The notes beneath the pieces were generated by a model that did no database searches, was not told where the DNA came from, and worked only from the letters and a program-made list of their open reading frames with translations. A stretch of DNA of 64,000 nt, from NCBI GenBank assembly GCA_020621865.1, contig JAHRYW010000004.1, positions 1 through 64,000 on the forward strand, in the 5' to 3' direction. A program made the translations under genes and the position numbers. This document shows positions 46,810-56,462 of the stretch, in pieces. Positions within the stretch are counted from its first letter, which is position 1. Each line of letters starts with the position of its first letter. This DNA is from Betaproteobacteria bacterium. Its GTDB lineage: Bacteria > Pseudomonadota > Gammaproteobacteria > Burkholderiales > Rhodocyclaceae.

Positions 46810-46836
46810 TTAACGGCCTTTTCGCCGTAAAGTTTA
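46810..46836 (-). promoter_or_regulatory. Sigma-28 (FliA) promoter of flgK
   Basis: On the minus strand TAAACTTT (46829-46836), 11 bases, GCCGTTAA (46810-46817). Each box differs from the consensus TAAAGTTT-N11-GCCGATAA at one base. The expected start is about a dozen bases before the ATG at 46791, so the leader is very short. A small palindrome, CCTCTAAGAGG (46799-46809), overlaps the ribosome site. Confidence 0.9.
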
Positions 46837-46844
46837 GGCTGTGC

Positions 46845-47810
46845 TCATCCGATCAGCGCCTGTTTCAGGACCGGGCCATTGATGATCTGCGACAACTTGT
46901 CTGCGTAAGCCGGATCTGTGGCGTAACCCGCCTGCTGTAAACGTTTAGCAAACTCTGCGCCATCCTGTGATCCAATCACGGCGCTGTAGCGCGAACTGTT
47001 TCTCAATAAGTTTGCGTAGTCGCGAAATGCCTCTTCATAGGATCCGTAGGCACGAAAGCGCTCAACCACCTGCCGGGGCTTTCCATCGACATACTCTGTT
47101 GTTGCGGACTCTACCGTCTGACCGCTCCAGTTCTTTCCTGCTTTGATGCCAAAGAGATTGAAGCTTGAGGAGCCGTCGCCGTGCCGAATTTCGGCTCGAC
47201 CCCAACCGCTCTCGAGGGCTGAATGACCAACCAGAAACTGGGGCGGCACGCCTGTCGAGCGCGATGCCTCAACGGCATGAGGCCAAACCCGGTTTACGAA
47301 TTCCTTGGCACTGGCAGGCGCCTCCCGGGTGGCGGCTGGAGCAACGGAAACATCCGACTTCTGATAAGCCGCCGAAGTAGGCAAGCCTGACAAGACTGTC
47401 TTGTATTGGAGATGCCGGCCATCCGGCACGGCTAGCGGTAAATTATCAGCAACGCCGCTGGCCGTCCCCGATGCGGCAGCTTCACCCGCTGTCGCCCCCA
47501 ATGATCGCCCGAGCTGCTGTTCGATCAATTTGGCAAATCCAACGCCCTTGCCGCTGGTCGCCAGTGTCTGCGCCATTTGTTGATCAAGGAGGCTGGTATA
47601 GAACTTGGACTGGTCGCTGCTCATCATCCCGTCATCGGGAACCGTGTCACGCATGCTTTTCATGACCATCTGCAGAAACAGGGTCTCGAATTGCTGAGCG
47701 GCGGCCTTCAGTCCCTCTTGGGGATTCTTTGCGAATTCGCTGCGTAAATCCTGGGCCGACCGGACATCGAATGCAGCCCGGTTCGGCTGAGTTTGAATCT
47801 TTGTCGTCAT
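46845..47810 (-). CDS. flgJ: Flagellar rod cap and muramidase FlgJ
   Basis: This 321-residue protein has both FlgJ parts. The N-terminal rod-cap domain includes AAAQQFETLFLQMVMKSMRD. The C-terminal glucosaminidase domain (about 165-321) has FVNRVWPHAVEASRSTGVPP, the catalytic Glu in HSALESGWGRAE, and FNLFGIKAG. It drills the peptidoglycan for the growing rod. A Pro/Ala linker joins the parts. Confidence 0.96.
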   Translation of the reverse strand: MTTKIQTQPNRAAFDVRSAQDLRSEFAKNPQEGLKAAAQQFETLFLQMVMKSMRDTVPDDGMMSSDQSKFYTSLLDQQMAQTLATSGKGVGFAKLIEQQLGRSLGATAGEAAASGTASGVADNLPLAVPDGRHLQYKTVLSGLPTSAAYQKSDVSVAPAATREAPASAKEFVNRVWPHAVEASRSTGVPPQFLVGHSALESGWGRAEIRHGDGSSSFNLFGIKAGKNWSGQTVESATTEYVDGKPRQVVERFRAYGSYEEAFRDYANLLRNSSRYSAVIGSQDGAEFAKRLQQAGYATDPAYADKLSQIINGPVLKQALIG

Positions 47811-47818
47811 ACCGAAAA

Positions 47819-48910
47819 TCAGATGATCTCAAGGTCGGCGCGAAGCGCACCGGCGGCTTTCATCGCCTGAAGAATCGCCAGCAGATCAAGCGGATTCGCA
47901 CCAAGGGCATTGAGCGCCTTGACCACATCGGCGAGATTGGCACCGGCCTTTACATTCATCAAGCTGCCGTTGTCCTGCTTGACCTGAATATCGGTGCCCT
48001 GCCCCAATTGCGGCTGCCCGGCATCGACGACAACCGACAGGCTGCCATGAGCAACGGCACACGCGTCCAGGGTGACCTTCTGATTCATCACGACAGAACC
48101 GGTACGCGGATTGACGACGACCTTGGCAACGCCTGCAACCGGCTGCACATCGAGATTGTCGATCCGCCCCAGGAATGCCACGCGGGAATCCGCATCCTCC
48201 GGAGCACGCACGGCGATACGACGACCATCGACAGCCTGCGCCGTCCCGGGCCCCATGCTCGCATTGATCGCCTCGACGAGCTTGCGAGCGGTGCCAAAAT
48301 CGCTGTCCGAGAGTTCGTAGTAGACCACTCCGCCTTGCCCAACAGCGCTTGGCACGGACCTTTCGACACTGGCCCCCCCCGGGATTCTGCCGGCCGAAAG
48401 ATGGTTGACCGTAACTTTTGAGCCACCAGACGAAGCGCCAACACCGCCGACAAGAATATTGCCCTGGGCGATGGCATACACCTGTCCATCGGCCCCCTTC
48501 ATCTGGGTCATCAACAGGGTGCCGCCGCGCAAGCTCTTGGCATTGCCCATCGATGACACAGTCACGTCAATGGCTTGCCCCGGCCGGGAAAATGCCGGCA
48601 GACTGGCGGTGACCATGACGGCTGCCACATTTTTTAGCTGCAGCTTCTGGGATTGTTCCTGCGTCAGGTTGATGCCCAGTTGGGAAAGCATGTTGCTCAT
48701 CGCCTGGGTCGTGAACGGCGTCTGAGTCGTCTGGTCGCCGGTGTTGTCCAGCCCGACGACAATCCCGTAGCCGATCAGCTGATTGCTGCGCACCCCCTGG
48801 ATACTCGCCAGATCCTTGATCCGCTCTGCCAGGGCTGGTGCGCTGCAGAGCGGCAGCAAACAGGCGGCCAGAATTGCCGTCTGCCGGAATACTTTGCCGC
48901 ATTTCTTCAT
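47819..48910 (-). CDS. flgI: Flagellar P-ring protein FlgI
   Basis: This 363-residue periplasmic protein has a Sec signal peptide ([16 protein letters not shown]). Hallmarks are [50 protein letters not shown] and the end [20 protein letters not shown]. It forms the rod bushing in the peptidoglycan. Length is standard. Confidence 0.97.
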   Translation of the reverse strand: MKKCGKVFRQTAILAACLLPLCSAPALAERIKDLASIQGVRSNQLIGYGIVVGLDNTGDQTTQTPFTTQAMSNMLSQLGINLTQEQSQKLQLKNVAAVMVTASLPAFSRPGQAIDVTVSSMGNAKSLRGGTLLMTQMKGADGQVYAIAQGNILVGGVGASSGGSKVTVNHLSAGRIPGGASVERSVPSAVGQGGVVYYELSDSDFGTARKLVEAINASMGPGTAQAVDGRRIAVRAPEDADSRVAFLGRIDNLDVQPVAGVAKVVVNPRTGSVVMNQKVTLDACAVAHGSLSVVVDAGQPQLGQGTDIQVKQDNGSLMNVKAGANLADVVKALNALGANPLDLLAILQAMKAAGALRADLEII

Positions 48911-48936
48911 CTTGATCAGCCTCCGCCAGATTTTCC

Positions 48937-49593
48937 CTAGAACGGCATCACATTAAGGAAGAACCGTGCCAACCAGCCCATCACCATGCCATCGGCGACT
49001 TGCCCGGACGATTTGTATTCGATGCGTGCATCGGCGATGCGCGACGATTCGACGGTATTGAAGGCATCGACGAAGCTCGGATTGATGACCCCGGACACAC
49101 GGACAAACTCTTGCTCGCGACCAATGGCCACTTGCTTCTCGCCCGAAACCAACAGATTGCCGTTGGGCATCACATCGATGACCGTCACGGTCATGTTGCC
49201 GGTAAATATATTGTTGTTTGCCGCCTCGCCTTTGCCGCTGAAGGCATTTGCGCTTTCAGCATTGAGGTCCAGCCCCACCAGCCCCTTGCCCGGCAGCTTG
49301 CTGAGTCCGGACACCGAAGCCGTCGATGTACTCGACCGATCCAGCTTGTTGTTCGATTTGGACGAAGCAGTCGTGCTTTCGGTGATCTTGACCGTAATCG
49401 TGTCGCCGACGAAGCGCGCCCGACGATCCTCAAACAATGGGCGGCTCGAGGTTGCCTGATAAATCGCACCGTTGCCATTTGCCATCTCGTAGCGTGGTGC
49501 GGGGCGCGCCGTCATCGGTTGATGCACATTAGTCGGCGGTACCGTCGAGCATCCTACGGTCAGCAGCAAAAAAGGCCAAAAAATGAATTTCAT
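48937..49593 (-). CDS. flgH: Flagellar L-ring lipoprotein FlgH
   Basis: This 218-residue outer-membrane lipoprotein has lipobox LTVGC (Cys15). FlgH blocks are [38 protein letters not shown] and [20 protein letters not shown]. It ends [10 protein letters not shown], close to the usual end. It makes the outer-membrane bushing with FlgI. Confidence 0.97.
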   Translation of the reverse strand: MKFIFWPFLLLTVGCSTVPPTNVHQPMTARPAPRYEMANGNGAIYQATSSRPLFEDRRARFVGDTITVKITESTTASSKSNNKLDRSSTSTASVSGLSKLPGKGLVGLDLNAESANAFSGKGEAANNNIFTGNMTVTVIDVMPNGNLLVSGEKQVAIGREQEFVRVSGVINPSFVDAFNTVESSRIADARIEYKSSGQVADGMVMGWLARFFLNVMPF

Positions 49594-49602
49594 GACATCA
49601 CC

Positions 49603-50385
49603 TCACAACTGCGTCAGGCGGCCCAACATGGCATCCGAGGTCGACACTACCTTGGAATTCAATTCATAAGCGCGCTGCGTCTGGATCATTGTGACCAGTT
49701 CCTCCGCCACATTCACGTTGGAGGTTTCGACGTAGCCCTGGTTGACCAAGCCGGCGCCGTTGGTTCCCGGCGTATTCGGCGTTGGCGTGCCGCTGGCTGC
49801 CGTTTCCAGGAACATATTCTGGCCGATACTCTGCAGACCGGCCGGATTGATGAAGGTAGCCAGTTGAATGCTGCCAATCTGGGTCGCGGCGGCAGAGCCC
49901 GGCTGCGTCACAGTGACCGTTCCATCAGTACCGATCGACAACGACAACGCGTTGGCGGGAATGGTGATATTCGGCTGCAAGGGGTAGCCATTTGACGTAA
50001 CGATCTGCCCCTGGTTGTCCTTCTGGAACGACCCGTCGCGCGTATAACCCGTGGTGCCATCCGGAAGCAAAATCTGAAAAAATCCGTCGCCCTGAACCGC
50101 GATATCCAGCGAATTATCGGTCTTCTGAAGATTGCCTTGGGTAAACACATGGGCGGTAGACACCGGGCGAACCCCAGTTCCCAACTGAAGTCCTGCCGGA
50201 ATCTGGGTCTGCTGCGAAGACTGGGCGCCAGGCTGACGCAAGGTCTGATAGAGCAGATCCTCGAATACCGCCCGCGACCGCTTGTAGCCGTTGGTACTGA
50301 CGTTGGCCAGATTATTGGAAATGACATCGAGCTGGGTCTGCTGGGCATCCAGTCCGGTACGGGCAATCCACAAGGAACGGATCAT
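49603..50385 (-). CDS. flgG: Flagellar distal rod protein FlgG
   Basis: This 260-residue protein begins [20 protein letters not shown], with [20 protein letters not shown]. It ends with the rod-type C terminus [20 protein letters not shown]. Length and both motifs are exactly those of FlgG. It lies between flgF and flgH. Confidence 0.97.
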   Translation of the reverse strand: MIRSLWIARTGLDAQQTQLDVISNNLANVSTNGYKRSRAVFEDLLYQTLRQPGAQSSQQTQIPAGLQLGTGVRPVSTAHVFTQGNLQKTDNSLDIAVQGDGFFQILLPDGTTGYTRDGSFQKDNQGQIVTSNGYPLQPNITIPANALSLSIGTDGTVTVTQPGSAAATQIGSIQLATFINPAGLQSIGQNMFLETAASGTPTPNTPGTNGAGLVNQGYVETSNVNVAEELVTMIQTQRAYELNSKVVSTSDAMLGRLTQL

Positions 50386-50398
50386 GATTCGGGTCCTA

Positions 50399-51142
50399 TC
50401 ACGAATTCAGGGACAACAACTGATCGGCACGCTGGGCGTTGGTATCGGCTGTCTGCAACATCTTTATCTGCATCTCGAACTGGCGGGCCAAGCTGATCAG
50501 ATTGACCATGGCATCCGTCACATTCACGTTACTGCCTTCCAGCGCGCCAGAAACCAGCTTGACCTTCTCGTCGGCCGGAGCCGCCTGCCCATCACGCATG
50601 CGGAACAGGCCATCCGCGCCGCGGACCATATCGGCCTCTGGCGGGTTAACCAATTTGATCCGCCCGATGGCGTTGGCGTTGTTCGGCGTACCAAAGGTTG
50701 GCACGACGGAAACCGTCCCGTCCGGTGCAATTTCAATCCGGTTGTCGGGCGGAACATTGATCGGCCCACCATCACCGGCCACCGTATAGCCGCTTTTCGT
50801 CTGCAACAAACCGGTTACATCCGTATCCAGGCTACCCGCCCGCGTATAGGCTTCGCTGCCATCCGGCATTTGCACGGCGATCCAGCCCTTGCCTTGCACC
50901 GCGACATCCAGATTACGCGCCGTGAACATCAGCGGACCTTCGTCCATCACGTCGCTGACCGAAGCATCGACCACGAAAGCCCGCGTCGGCATGCCTTCAC
51001 CCAGAACCGGCACCGCCCTGAAGCGATGTTCCTGCGCCTTGAAGCCAATCGTGCTGGCATTGGCCAGATTGTTCGCGGTACCGGCCTGCTGCATGAAAAC
51101 ATGCTTGGCGCCAGTCATTGCGGTGTAGATCAGACGATCCAT
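50399..51142 (-). CDS. flgF: Flagellar proximal rod protein FlgF
   Basis: This 247-residue protein begins [20 protein letters not shown] with [16 protein letters not shown]. It ends with [20 protein letters not shown], the FlgF variant of the rod C terminus. It follows flgE by 19 bases. Confidence 0.96.
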   Translation of the reverse strand: MDRLIYTAMTGAKHVFMQQAGTANNLANASTIGFKAQEHRFRAVPVLGEGMPTRAFVVDASVSDVMDEGPLMFTARNLDVAVQGKGWIAVQMPDGSEAYTRAGSLDTDVTGLLQTKSGYTVAGDGGPINVPPDNRIEIAPDGTVSVVPTFGTPNNANAIGRIKLVNPPEADMVRGADGLFRMRDGQAAPADEKVKLVSGALEGSNVNVTDAMVNLISLARQFEMQIKMLQTADTNAQRADQLLSLNS

Positions 51143-51161
51143 GTCAGCGGCTCAGCGATGG

Positions 51162-52469
51162 TTAGCGCAGATTTACCAGCGTCTGCATGACCTGATCCTG
51201 CGTCTTGATGGACTGGGCATTGGCCTGGTAGTTACGTTGCTGCGTAATCAGATTGACCAGTTCTGCCGTCAAATCGACGTTGGACTCTTCCACCGTCGAT
51301 GAGGAAAGCACCCCCAGGTTCGAGGTATTTGGCGCCCCAACCAAGGCCGGCCCAGACACCGATGTTTCGGCCCACTGGTTGTTGCCAAGAGCCTGCAAGC
51401 CATTGGGATTGGTAAAATTGGCGAGCACCACCTGGCCCTGTGCAAACGTCTGGCCATTGCTGTAGCGTCCCTGAATAACGCCGTCCGAACCTGCTGACAG
51501 ACCGACCAGGTGGCCAGCTGCATAGCCGTCCTGCTCGAGACGATTGGTACCAAATGCGCTACCGAACTGCGTCGTCCCAGTAAAATCGATCGGAAAGGTT
51601 TGAACTACCTGAGCCCCGTTGCTCTGACTTTGGCTGGCCTGCACATTCGTCATGTTCACTGAAACGCTCATCGGTGAACCAGAAGTGATCTGGCCATCAG
51701 TACCAAAAGTCAGCGAACCAATCGGCCCGGCAGGGCCATTGTTCAAGTTGGTCGTTCCATCAACGTTGGCATAGACATCCCACGTCCCCGGCACGGCAGT
51801 CTTACGAAAATAGTAAGTCATCGTGTGGGCGTTGCCCAGCGAGTCGAAAATCGATAGCGCAGTCGAGTAATTGTAGGTTTGAGGATCCGGTGTATAAACC
51901 GAGGTCGATCCGGCGGCGCCTCCGTTAACCCAGGCGGACGTCGGCACCGTTTGTCGGGAATCAAGGTTCAAATTTGCCTTAACCCCATTAAAGGAACCGG
52001 TGCTGTTATAGCCCGTAGCCTGAGGCTCCAGGTCGGAAGCCGAAATCTGGAGCGGCACCGGCGTTGTGGGAATAATCTGCCCGGCCTGTGCCATATAGCC
52101 GGTCAGCTTCATATTCTGGTCATTGACGATGTAACCGTTCTTGTCCAGATGAAATTGCCCATTTCGCGTGAACGTCGGAGCGCCGTTCTGGTCCATCCGG
52201 AAAAAGCCCGCACCATTGATTGAAATATCCAATGGATTGTTGGTCGCGGTAATGTTGCCCTGAGTAAATTGCTGCTGTATCGCCGAAAGGTTGACACCAA
52301 TACCGATCTGGTTTGCCCCTGCGCCAGCCAGCGAGGCAGCATAGACATCACCGAAATGTGCCACGGAAGCCTTGTAGCCGACCGTGCTCGAATTGGCGAT
52401 ATTGTGGCTGGTCGCATCAATTGCCTTGGAGGCAGCGTTCAACCCACTCAATGCTTGTTGGAATGCCAT
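51162..52469 (-). CDS. flgE: Flagellar hook protein FlgE
   Basis: This 435-residue protein has FQQALSGLNAASKAIDATSH, HNIANSSTVGYKAS and the C-terminal block ESNVDLTAELVNLITQQRNY. The middle holds the hook surface domains (SLTFGTDGQITSGSP). The size is normal for betaproteobacterial FlgE. Confidence 0.97.
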   Translation of the reverse strand: MAFQQALSGLNAASKAIDATSHNIANSSTVGYKASVAHFGDVYAASLAGAGANQIGIGVNLSAIQQQFTQGNITATNNPLDISINGAGFFRMDQNGAPTFTRNGQFHLDKNGYIVNDQNMKLTGYMAQAGQIIPTTPVPLQISASDLEPQATGYNSTGSFNGVKANLNLDSRQTVPTSAWVNGGAAGSTSVYTPDPQTYNYSTALSIFDSLGNAHTMTYYFRKTAVPGTWDVYANVDGTTNLNNGPAGPIGSLTFGTDGQITSGSPMSVSVNMTNVQASQSQSNGAQVVQTFPIDFTGTTQFGSAFGTNRLEQDGYAAGHLVGLSAGSDGVIQGRYSNGQTFAQGQVVLANFTNPNGLQALGNNQWAETSVSGPALVGAPNTSNLGVLSSSTVEESNVDLTAELVNLITQQRNYQANAQSIKTQDQVMQTLVNLR

Positions 52470-52479
52470 AATTTACCCC

Positions 52480-53160
52480 TTACAGAATTTGTTGAACGTC
52501 CTTGAAAGCGACATCGCCCAAGGCACCAAGATCAAGGACGAATCCACCGTTGCTTCTGGCAACAGCAGAAACTGTGCCAATCTGCATGGCCGTTGCCGCC
52601 ACCTTTTTGCCACCTGCCGTAGCCTCGACCGTAAAGGTGTACTTCCCATCGGCCAACGCGTTTCCGTTCGCGTCCTTGCCATCCCACGCGAAATAGAAGC
52701 TACCGGCCTCCTTGGCACCAAGATCCTCGGTTTGAACGACCTTGCCGGCAGCGTTCTTGACCGTCAATTTCACCGCATCGGCCGCGCTCTCGAGCAGCGC
52801 CCCGCCGACGGCCTGGCCATTGGCAAGCGGCAAGGTATTGCCGGCCACCATGACATTTTTGCCGATGATTCCTGCCGCTTGCAGTCCTTGTGTCTCGTTG
52901 TAGCCGGACAGGAGCTGGGATAAGGTCGCGTTCAGTTTCTCGATGCCGCTGACCGTATTCAGTTGCGCCAACTGCGTGGTTACCGCTGCGTTATCCATCG
53001 GATTGAGCGGATCCTGATTCTTGATCTGGCTCATCAGCAAGGTCAGGAAGCGATTTTCCATATCCTCAGTAGCGCTGGTCGACGTTGCCTTGCTGCTGCC
53101 ATTGATTGAGGCAAAAATCTCTGCGGCGCTTGTAGTCGTGTTGTTGGTGACGCTAGCCAT
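52480..53160 (-). CDS. flgD: Flagellar hook cap FlgD
   Basis: This 226-residue protein has the FlgD N-terminal block FLTLLMSQIKNQDPLNPMDN. The C-terminal Ig/FLG-like part includes FYFAWDGKDANGNALADGKY. It caps the growing hook and is discarded afterwards. It lies between flgC and flgE. Confidence 0.97.
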   Translation of the reverse strand: MASVTNNTTTSAAEIFASINGSSKATSTSATEDMENRFLTLLMSQIKNQDPLNPMDNAAVTTQLAQLNTVSGIEKLNATLSQLLSGYNETQGLQAAGIIGKNVMVAGNTLPLANGQAVGGALLESAADAVKLTVKNAAGKVVQTEDLGAKEAGSFYFAWDGKDANGNALADGKYTFTVEATAGGKKVAATAMQIGTVSAVARSNGGFVLDLGALGDVAFKDVQQIL

Positions 53161-53175
53161 CGTATTCTCCTGTTA

Positions 53176-53589
53176 TCAACCCTGACCGATCTGCAAGGTA
53201 CGCAGCATCATGGTCTTGGCGGTATTCATCACTTCGACATTGGTCTGATAGGACCGTGAAGCCGAAATCATGTTGGTCATTTCCTCGACCACATTGACAT
53301 TGGGGAAGGCGACATAGCCTTTCTCGTCGGCGGCCGGGTTCTTCGGGTCGTAAACCATGCGCGGCGGCGAGGCATCCTCGACCACCTGCCGGACCCGAAC
53401 CCCCTTCGAAATGTCGCCGGCCGCCCCCATGGGCGTCGCTTCAAACACCACCTGCTTGGCCCGGTAAGGCTTTCCGTCAGATGAAACGATGCTATCGGCA
53501 TTCGCCAGATTCGAGGCAACGGTATTCAAGCGCATCGACTGCGCCGTCATGGCGCTCGAAGAAACCTGGAAAACATTAAAAAGGCTCAT
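53176..53589 (-). CDS. flgC: Flagellar proximal rod protein FlgC
   Basis: The start is the ATG at 53587-53589, preceded by AGGAG; the longer frame to 53694 lies in flgB. The 137-residue protein has [31 protein letters not shown] and the C-terminal [20 protein letters not shown]. All are standard for FlgC. Confidence 0.97.
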   Translation of the reverse strand: MSLFNVFQVSSSAMTAQSMRLNTVASNLANADSIVSSDGKPYRAKQVVFEATPMGAAGDISKGVRVRQVVEDASPPRMVYDPKNPAADEKGYVAFPNVNVVEEMTNMISASRSYQTNVEVMNTAKTMMLRTLQIGQG

Positions 53590-53599
53590 CGATTGCTCC

Positions 53600-54007
53600 T
53601 TAGCTGGACGTCGAGGACAACGCGCTACGCACGCCCTTGAATTTTTCGCTGATAAACTGGGCAAGAATCTGGTACTGGAGGGCATTTTCGGCAATCTGCG
53701 TACGCTCTACATCCATATCTACGGTATTGCCGTCGACTGCCGACTGGGTTTCCTTCCGGAACTGAATAGCGGCGTACCCGCCTCCAGAACCACCAGCAAA
53801 ATGACCAGAAGCCGTTCGTGCCAAGGCAACCCCGGAACTTGCCCTCCCGGCCAGCGCATTCTGCATGGCCGACTCGAAGCTGAAATCGCGCGCCTTGTAG
53901 CCTGGTGTGTCCGCATTGGCGATGTTCGATGCCAGCACCTGATGGCGCTGCGTACGCATGTTCATAGCCTGACTGAAAACTGCCAGATGCTGATCGAGAT
54001 TTGCCAT
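53600..54007 (-). CDS. flgB: Flagellar proximal rod protein FlgB
   Basis: The start is the ATG at 54005-54007, with GGAG six bases before it; the frame to 54100 is an upstream extension. The 135-residue protein has [34 protein letters not shown] and the C-terminal [20 protein letters not shown]. It heads the flgBCDEFGHIJKL operon, divergent from flgA. I found no good sigma-54 promoter in the 144-base gap. Confidence 0.96.
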   Translation of the reverse strand: MANLDQHLAVFSQAMNMRTQRHQVLASNIANADTPGYKARDFSFESAMQNALAGRASSGVALARTASGHFAGGSGGGYAAIQFRKETQSAVDGNTVDMDVERTQIAENALQYQILAQFISEKFKGVRSALSSTSS

Positions 54008-54081
54008 CAGAAGCTCCAGATATTTTTGGGCTTTATCCGCACGATCCGTGCCATCGTAAAATCCAGGCAATTTCTTCGCAT

Positions 54082-54110
54082 CCGGCAAAATCCTCGGCAA
54101 AACTTGCCGG
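54082..54110. promoter_or_regulatory. Nested inverted repeats in the flgB-flgA divergent gap
   Basis: CGGCAA-AAC-TTGCCG (54095-54109) is a perfect 6+3+6 inverted repeat. A second CCGGCAA (54082-54088) can pair with TTGCCGG (54104-54110) instead. Lying midway between two divergent flagellar operons, it is a candidate regulator site. The two alternative pairings could also form competing RNA hairpins in the flgB leader. Confidence 0.4.
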
Positions 54111-54151
54111 AATATCCGCTACCTCACCTGGCTATCAGGCAAAATATACGG

Positions 54152-54829
54152 ATGCTTATTCGCCTCATTTGTTGTTTCGCCCTGCTTGCCATAGTTCAGA
54201 GCCCGAAGGCGGCTGAAACTGACGTCGTCATCGACACGGCTGAACGTTACGTACGCCTGCAGACACAAGGTTCCCCCGGCAAGGTGCAGGTCACCATGGG
54301 CAAGCTCGATGTCAGCCGCCTGCCAAGCTGCACGGCACATGAGGCATTTGCCCCGCCCGGAACTCGGCTGAGCGGGAAAACTCATGTCGGGGTTCGCTGC
54401 CTCGGCCCCAATGTTTGGAGCGTGCTGGTTCCGGTCCAGATTTCAATCACCGGCAATTACGTAACCACCGCACGCCCACTGGTTGCCGGGCAGGCGATCA
54501 CCGCCGCCGACCTCGCCACCGCTACCGGCGATCTATCTAACTTGCCGACAGGCGTTCTTGCCGACCCGCAGAGCGCTATCGGCAAGACCCTGCGCAACTC
54601 CCTGGGCGTCGGCCAGCCTTTGCGCAGCGACCAGCTTCTGGCGCCACTGGTAATTCGCCAAGGGCAAACGGTAAGAGTCGTATCGGCAGGCCCGGGTTTT
54701 GCTGTCAGTTCCGAAGGCAAAGCCATTAACAATGCTGCCGAGGGACAGGTTGCCCAGGTTCGTATGAACTCGGGGCAAACCGTCAGCGGCGTGGCCCGTG
54801 CCGACGGTAGCGTTGAAATTTCTTTTTAG
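54152..54829 (+). CDS. flgA: Flagellar P-ring assembly chaperone FlgA
   Basis: The start is placed at the ATG at 54152, which opens a signal peptide (LICCFALLAIVQSPKAA); the longer frame to 53489 is antisense to flgB and flgC. The 225-residue protein has the SAF-type block ARPLVAGQAITAADLATA and the end VSSEGKAINNAAEGQVAQVR. It assists FlgI ring assembly in the periplasm. Confidence 0.95.
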   Translation: MLIRLICCFALLAIVQSPKAAETDVVIDTAERYVRLQTQGSPGKVQVTMGKLDVSRLPSCTAHEAFAPPGTRLSGKTHVGVRCLGPNVWSVLVPVQISITGNYVTTARPLVAGQAITAADLATATGDLSNLPTGVLADPQSAIGKTLRNSLGVGQPLRSDQLLAPLVIRQGQTVRVVSAGPGFAVSSEGKAINNAAEGQVAQVRMNSGQTVSGVARADGSVEISF

Positions 54830-54831
54830 GC

Positions 54832-54858
54832 TAAAGTTCTTGCTTGGTCGGTCGTTAA
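54832..54858 (+). promoter_or_regulatory. Sigma-28 (FliA) promoter of flgMN
   Basis: TAAAGTTC (54832-54839), 11 bases, GTCGTTAA (54851-54858). It differs from the consensus by one base in the -35 and two in the -10, with exact spacing. It starts 3 bases after the flgA stop and lets FliA drive its own anti-sigma factor. Confidence 0.88.
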
Positions 54859-54892
54859 CAAGATCGAGTCATAAGGTATCGAGATCACCATC

Positions 54893-55177
54893 ATGAAGAT
54901 CGACAACAGTTTCAAACCCACTGCCACCAGCGTCGCCAGCAAACCTGCGCCGGCGCAGGTCGCCACCCCCAGCGCCGCCCAGGAGGCCGTCAGCCTCAGC
55001 CAGGTTGCCGGCAGTCTGCAGGCTAGCGAAAGACCGCCTGTCAATACGGCTCGCATTCAGGAAATCAAGGCCGCCATTTCGGAAGGGCGCTTCAAGATCA
55101 ATCCGGAGGCGATTGCCGACCGCCTGATCGAATCAGCCCGCGACCTGCTTAACAGCAACGGGAAACGCCAGGCCTGA
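54893..55177 (+). CDS. flgM: Anti-sigma-28 factor FlgM
   Basis: This 94-residue protein has a Ser/Ala/Pro-rich disordered N terminus. The FlgM C-terminal helices include ARIQEIKAAISEGRFKINPE and AIADRLIESARDLL. It binds FliA until the hook is finished, then is exported. The gene has its own sigma-28 promoter and its stop overlaps flgN (TGATG). Confidence 0.96.
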   Translation: MKIDNSFKPTATSVASKPAPAQVATPSAAQEAVSLSQVAGSLQASERPPVNTARIQEIKAAISEGRFKINPEAIADRLIESARDLLNSNGKRQA

Positions 55178-55641
55178 TGTCGGTTGTTGCAGGAATCCTC
55201 GAACGGGAAATCGAACTGATTTCCAGCTTCATTGCGGCCTTGAATGAAGAACAGGCGTGCTTGGTTGCCGCCAACCCCACAGCGCTTCCCGAGATCAACA
55301 CAAGAAAGATCAGTCTTGTTGAGCAATTGAATGCGCTTGAAGGCGAGCGAATGACTGCCATCGGAATGGCTGAAAGCCCCAGCGATCGGGTCACCATGGA
55401 AACGTGGCTTGCCCAGAACGAAAATGATGCAAATGCTACGGTCGCCTGGGAAAAATTGCTTATATTGGCCCGCGAGGCCAAAACACTGCACGAGTTGAAC
55501 GGCCGCCTGGTCGATCTTCACCTCCGGAACACCGCCGAAATTCTTGGCATCCTGACGCAAGAGGCCAAGCAGCCCGGGCTCTATGGCGCCAGCGGCCAGA
55601 CGATGCAAGCCACGGGCAGCCGCATCGTCGATTCAGCCTGA
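55177..55641 (+). CDS. flgN: Flagellar export chaperone FlgN
   Basis: This 154-residue helical protein has FIAALNEEQACLVAANPTAL near the N terminus. The FlgN C-terminal block is AKTLHELNGRLVDLHLRNTA, including the NG pair. It is the chaperone of FlgK and FlgL. The segment ANATV near residues 87-91 is encoded by the head of the dispersed repeat. It converges with motD. Confidence 0.93.
   Translation: MSVVAGILEREIELISSFIAALNEEQACLVAANPTALPEINTRKISLVEQLNALEGERMTAIGMAESPSDRVTMETWLAQNENDANATVAWEKLLILAREAKTLHELNGRLVDLHLRNTAEILGILTQEAKQPGLYGASGQTMQATGSRIVDSA
55429..55444 (+). repeat. Dispersed TGCTACGGTC element, copy 5 (head only, inside flgN)
   Basis: GCAAATGCTACGGTCG is identical over 16 bases to copy 3 (27522). 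The following AAAAATTGC and ATATTGGCC are only loosely similar to the tails of other copies. It may be a decayed copy, or a head sequence conserved by chance; the frame (ANATV) is the same as in copies 3 and 4. Confidence 0.4.
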
Positions 55642-55658
55642 AGCCTTCGAGTTGTTCC

Positions 55659-56462
55659 CTATTGCCCCGCTGGGCGTCCGTCCCTAAGCTCGGTTGGCTC
55701 TTCCGGCCGATTCGAGTCGATCAGGATACTCACCCGACGATTTCTTGCCCGCCCTTCAACGGTGGTATTGGTTTCAAGCGGACGGGTCTCACCATAACCG
55801 ATGGCGGTAAGGCGTTCGGCACCAACACCACCATCGTTGAACAAACGCAACACCGTCGTTGCTCGCATGGCCGAAAGCTCCCAGTTGGAAGGGAATTGCG
55901 GTGTGGAAATCGGCACATTGTCGGTGTGACCTTCAATCGTAATCGGAAAATCCGAGGCGGCCAGCACCTGGGCGATGGCCAGCATCGCGCTGATTGAAGC
56001 AGGCTGTAGCTTGGCCTGCCCGGCAGGAAAGAGAATACTGTCGTTGATTTCGATGGTGACGCCACGACTGGTTTCCAGCAACCGGACCTTGCCCTGGGCC
56101 ACCAGCGGCTGCAAGGCGTCCATGATGTCGTTGGCGACATTCTTCATTTTCTTGCGCTGCTCGACCTTCTTTTCCTCGGTCTTTTTTTGATCCGGCAATT
56201 TGTCCAATTTGGCGATTGGCTTCACCGGCAAGAGCGGCGCGCCCTGTATCATCGCAATCGGCTGCCCGCCTGGCTCTCCGGTCACATTCTTGAAGGCATT
56301 GGTCAGTGAATTCGAAAGGACCTTGTACTTTCCTTCATTTACTGAGGAAATGGCGTACATGACCACAAAAAATGCGAACAGCAAGGTAATGAAATCCGCA
56401 TAAGAAACCAGCCAGCGTTCGTGGTTCTCATGCTCTTCCTCGCGGCGTTTTCGACGAGCCAT
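55659..56462 (-). CDS. motD: Flagellar motor stator protein MotD (MotB family)
   Basis: This 267-residue protein has a basic cytosolic start. Its one membrane segment holds the proton-binding Asp (WLVSYADFITLLFAFFVVMY). A charged linker follows, then an OmpA-like peptidoglycan-binding domain (TIEGHTDNVPIST; NWELSAMRATTVLRLF; RARNRRVSILID). The pairing with MotC next to fliA matches the second stator set of pseudomonads and betaproteobacteria. It overlaps the motC stop. Confidence 0.94.
   Translation of the reverse strand: MARRKRREEEHENHERWLVSYADFITLLFAFFVVMYAISSVNEGKYKVLSNSLTNAFKNVTGEPGGQPIAMIQGAPLLPVKPIAKLDKLPDQKKTEEKKVEQRKKMKNVANDIMDALQPLVAQGKVRLLETSRGVTIEINDSILFPAGQAKLQPASISAMLAIAQVLAASDFPITIEGHTDNVPISTPQFPSNWELSAMRATTVLRLFNDGGVGAERLTAIGYGETRPLETNTTVEGRARNRRVSILIDSNRPEEPTELRDGRPAGQ

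Noticed and set aside
54008-54151. Search for a sigma-54 promoter in the flgB-flgA gap on both strands
   Set aside because: Several TTGC words occur, but none has GG at the required distance.
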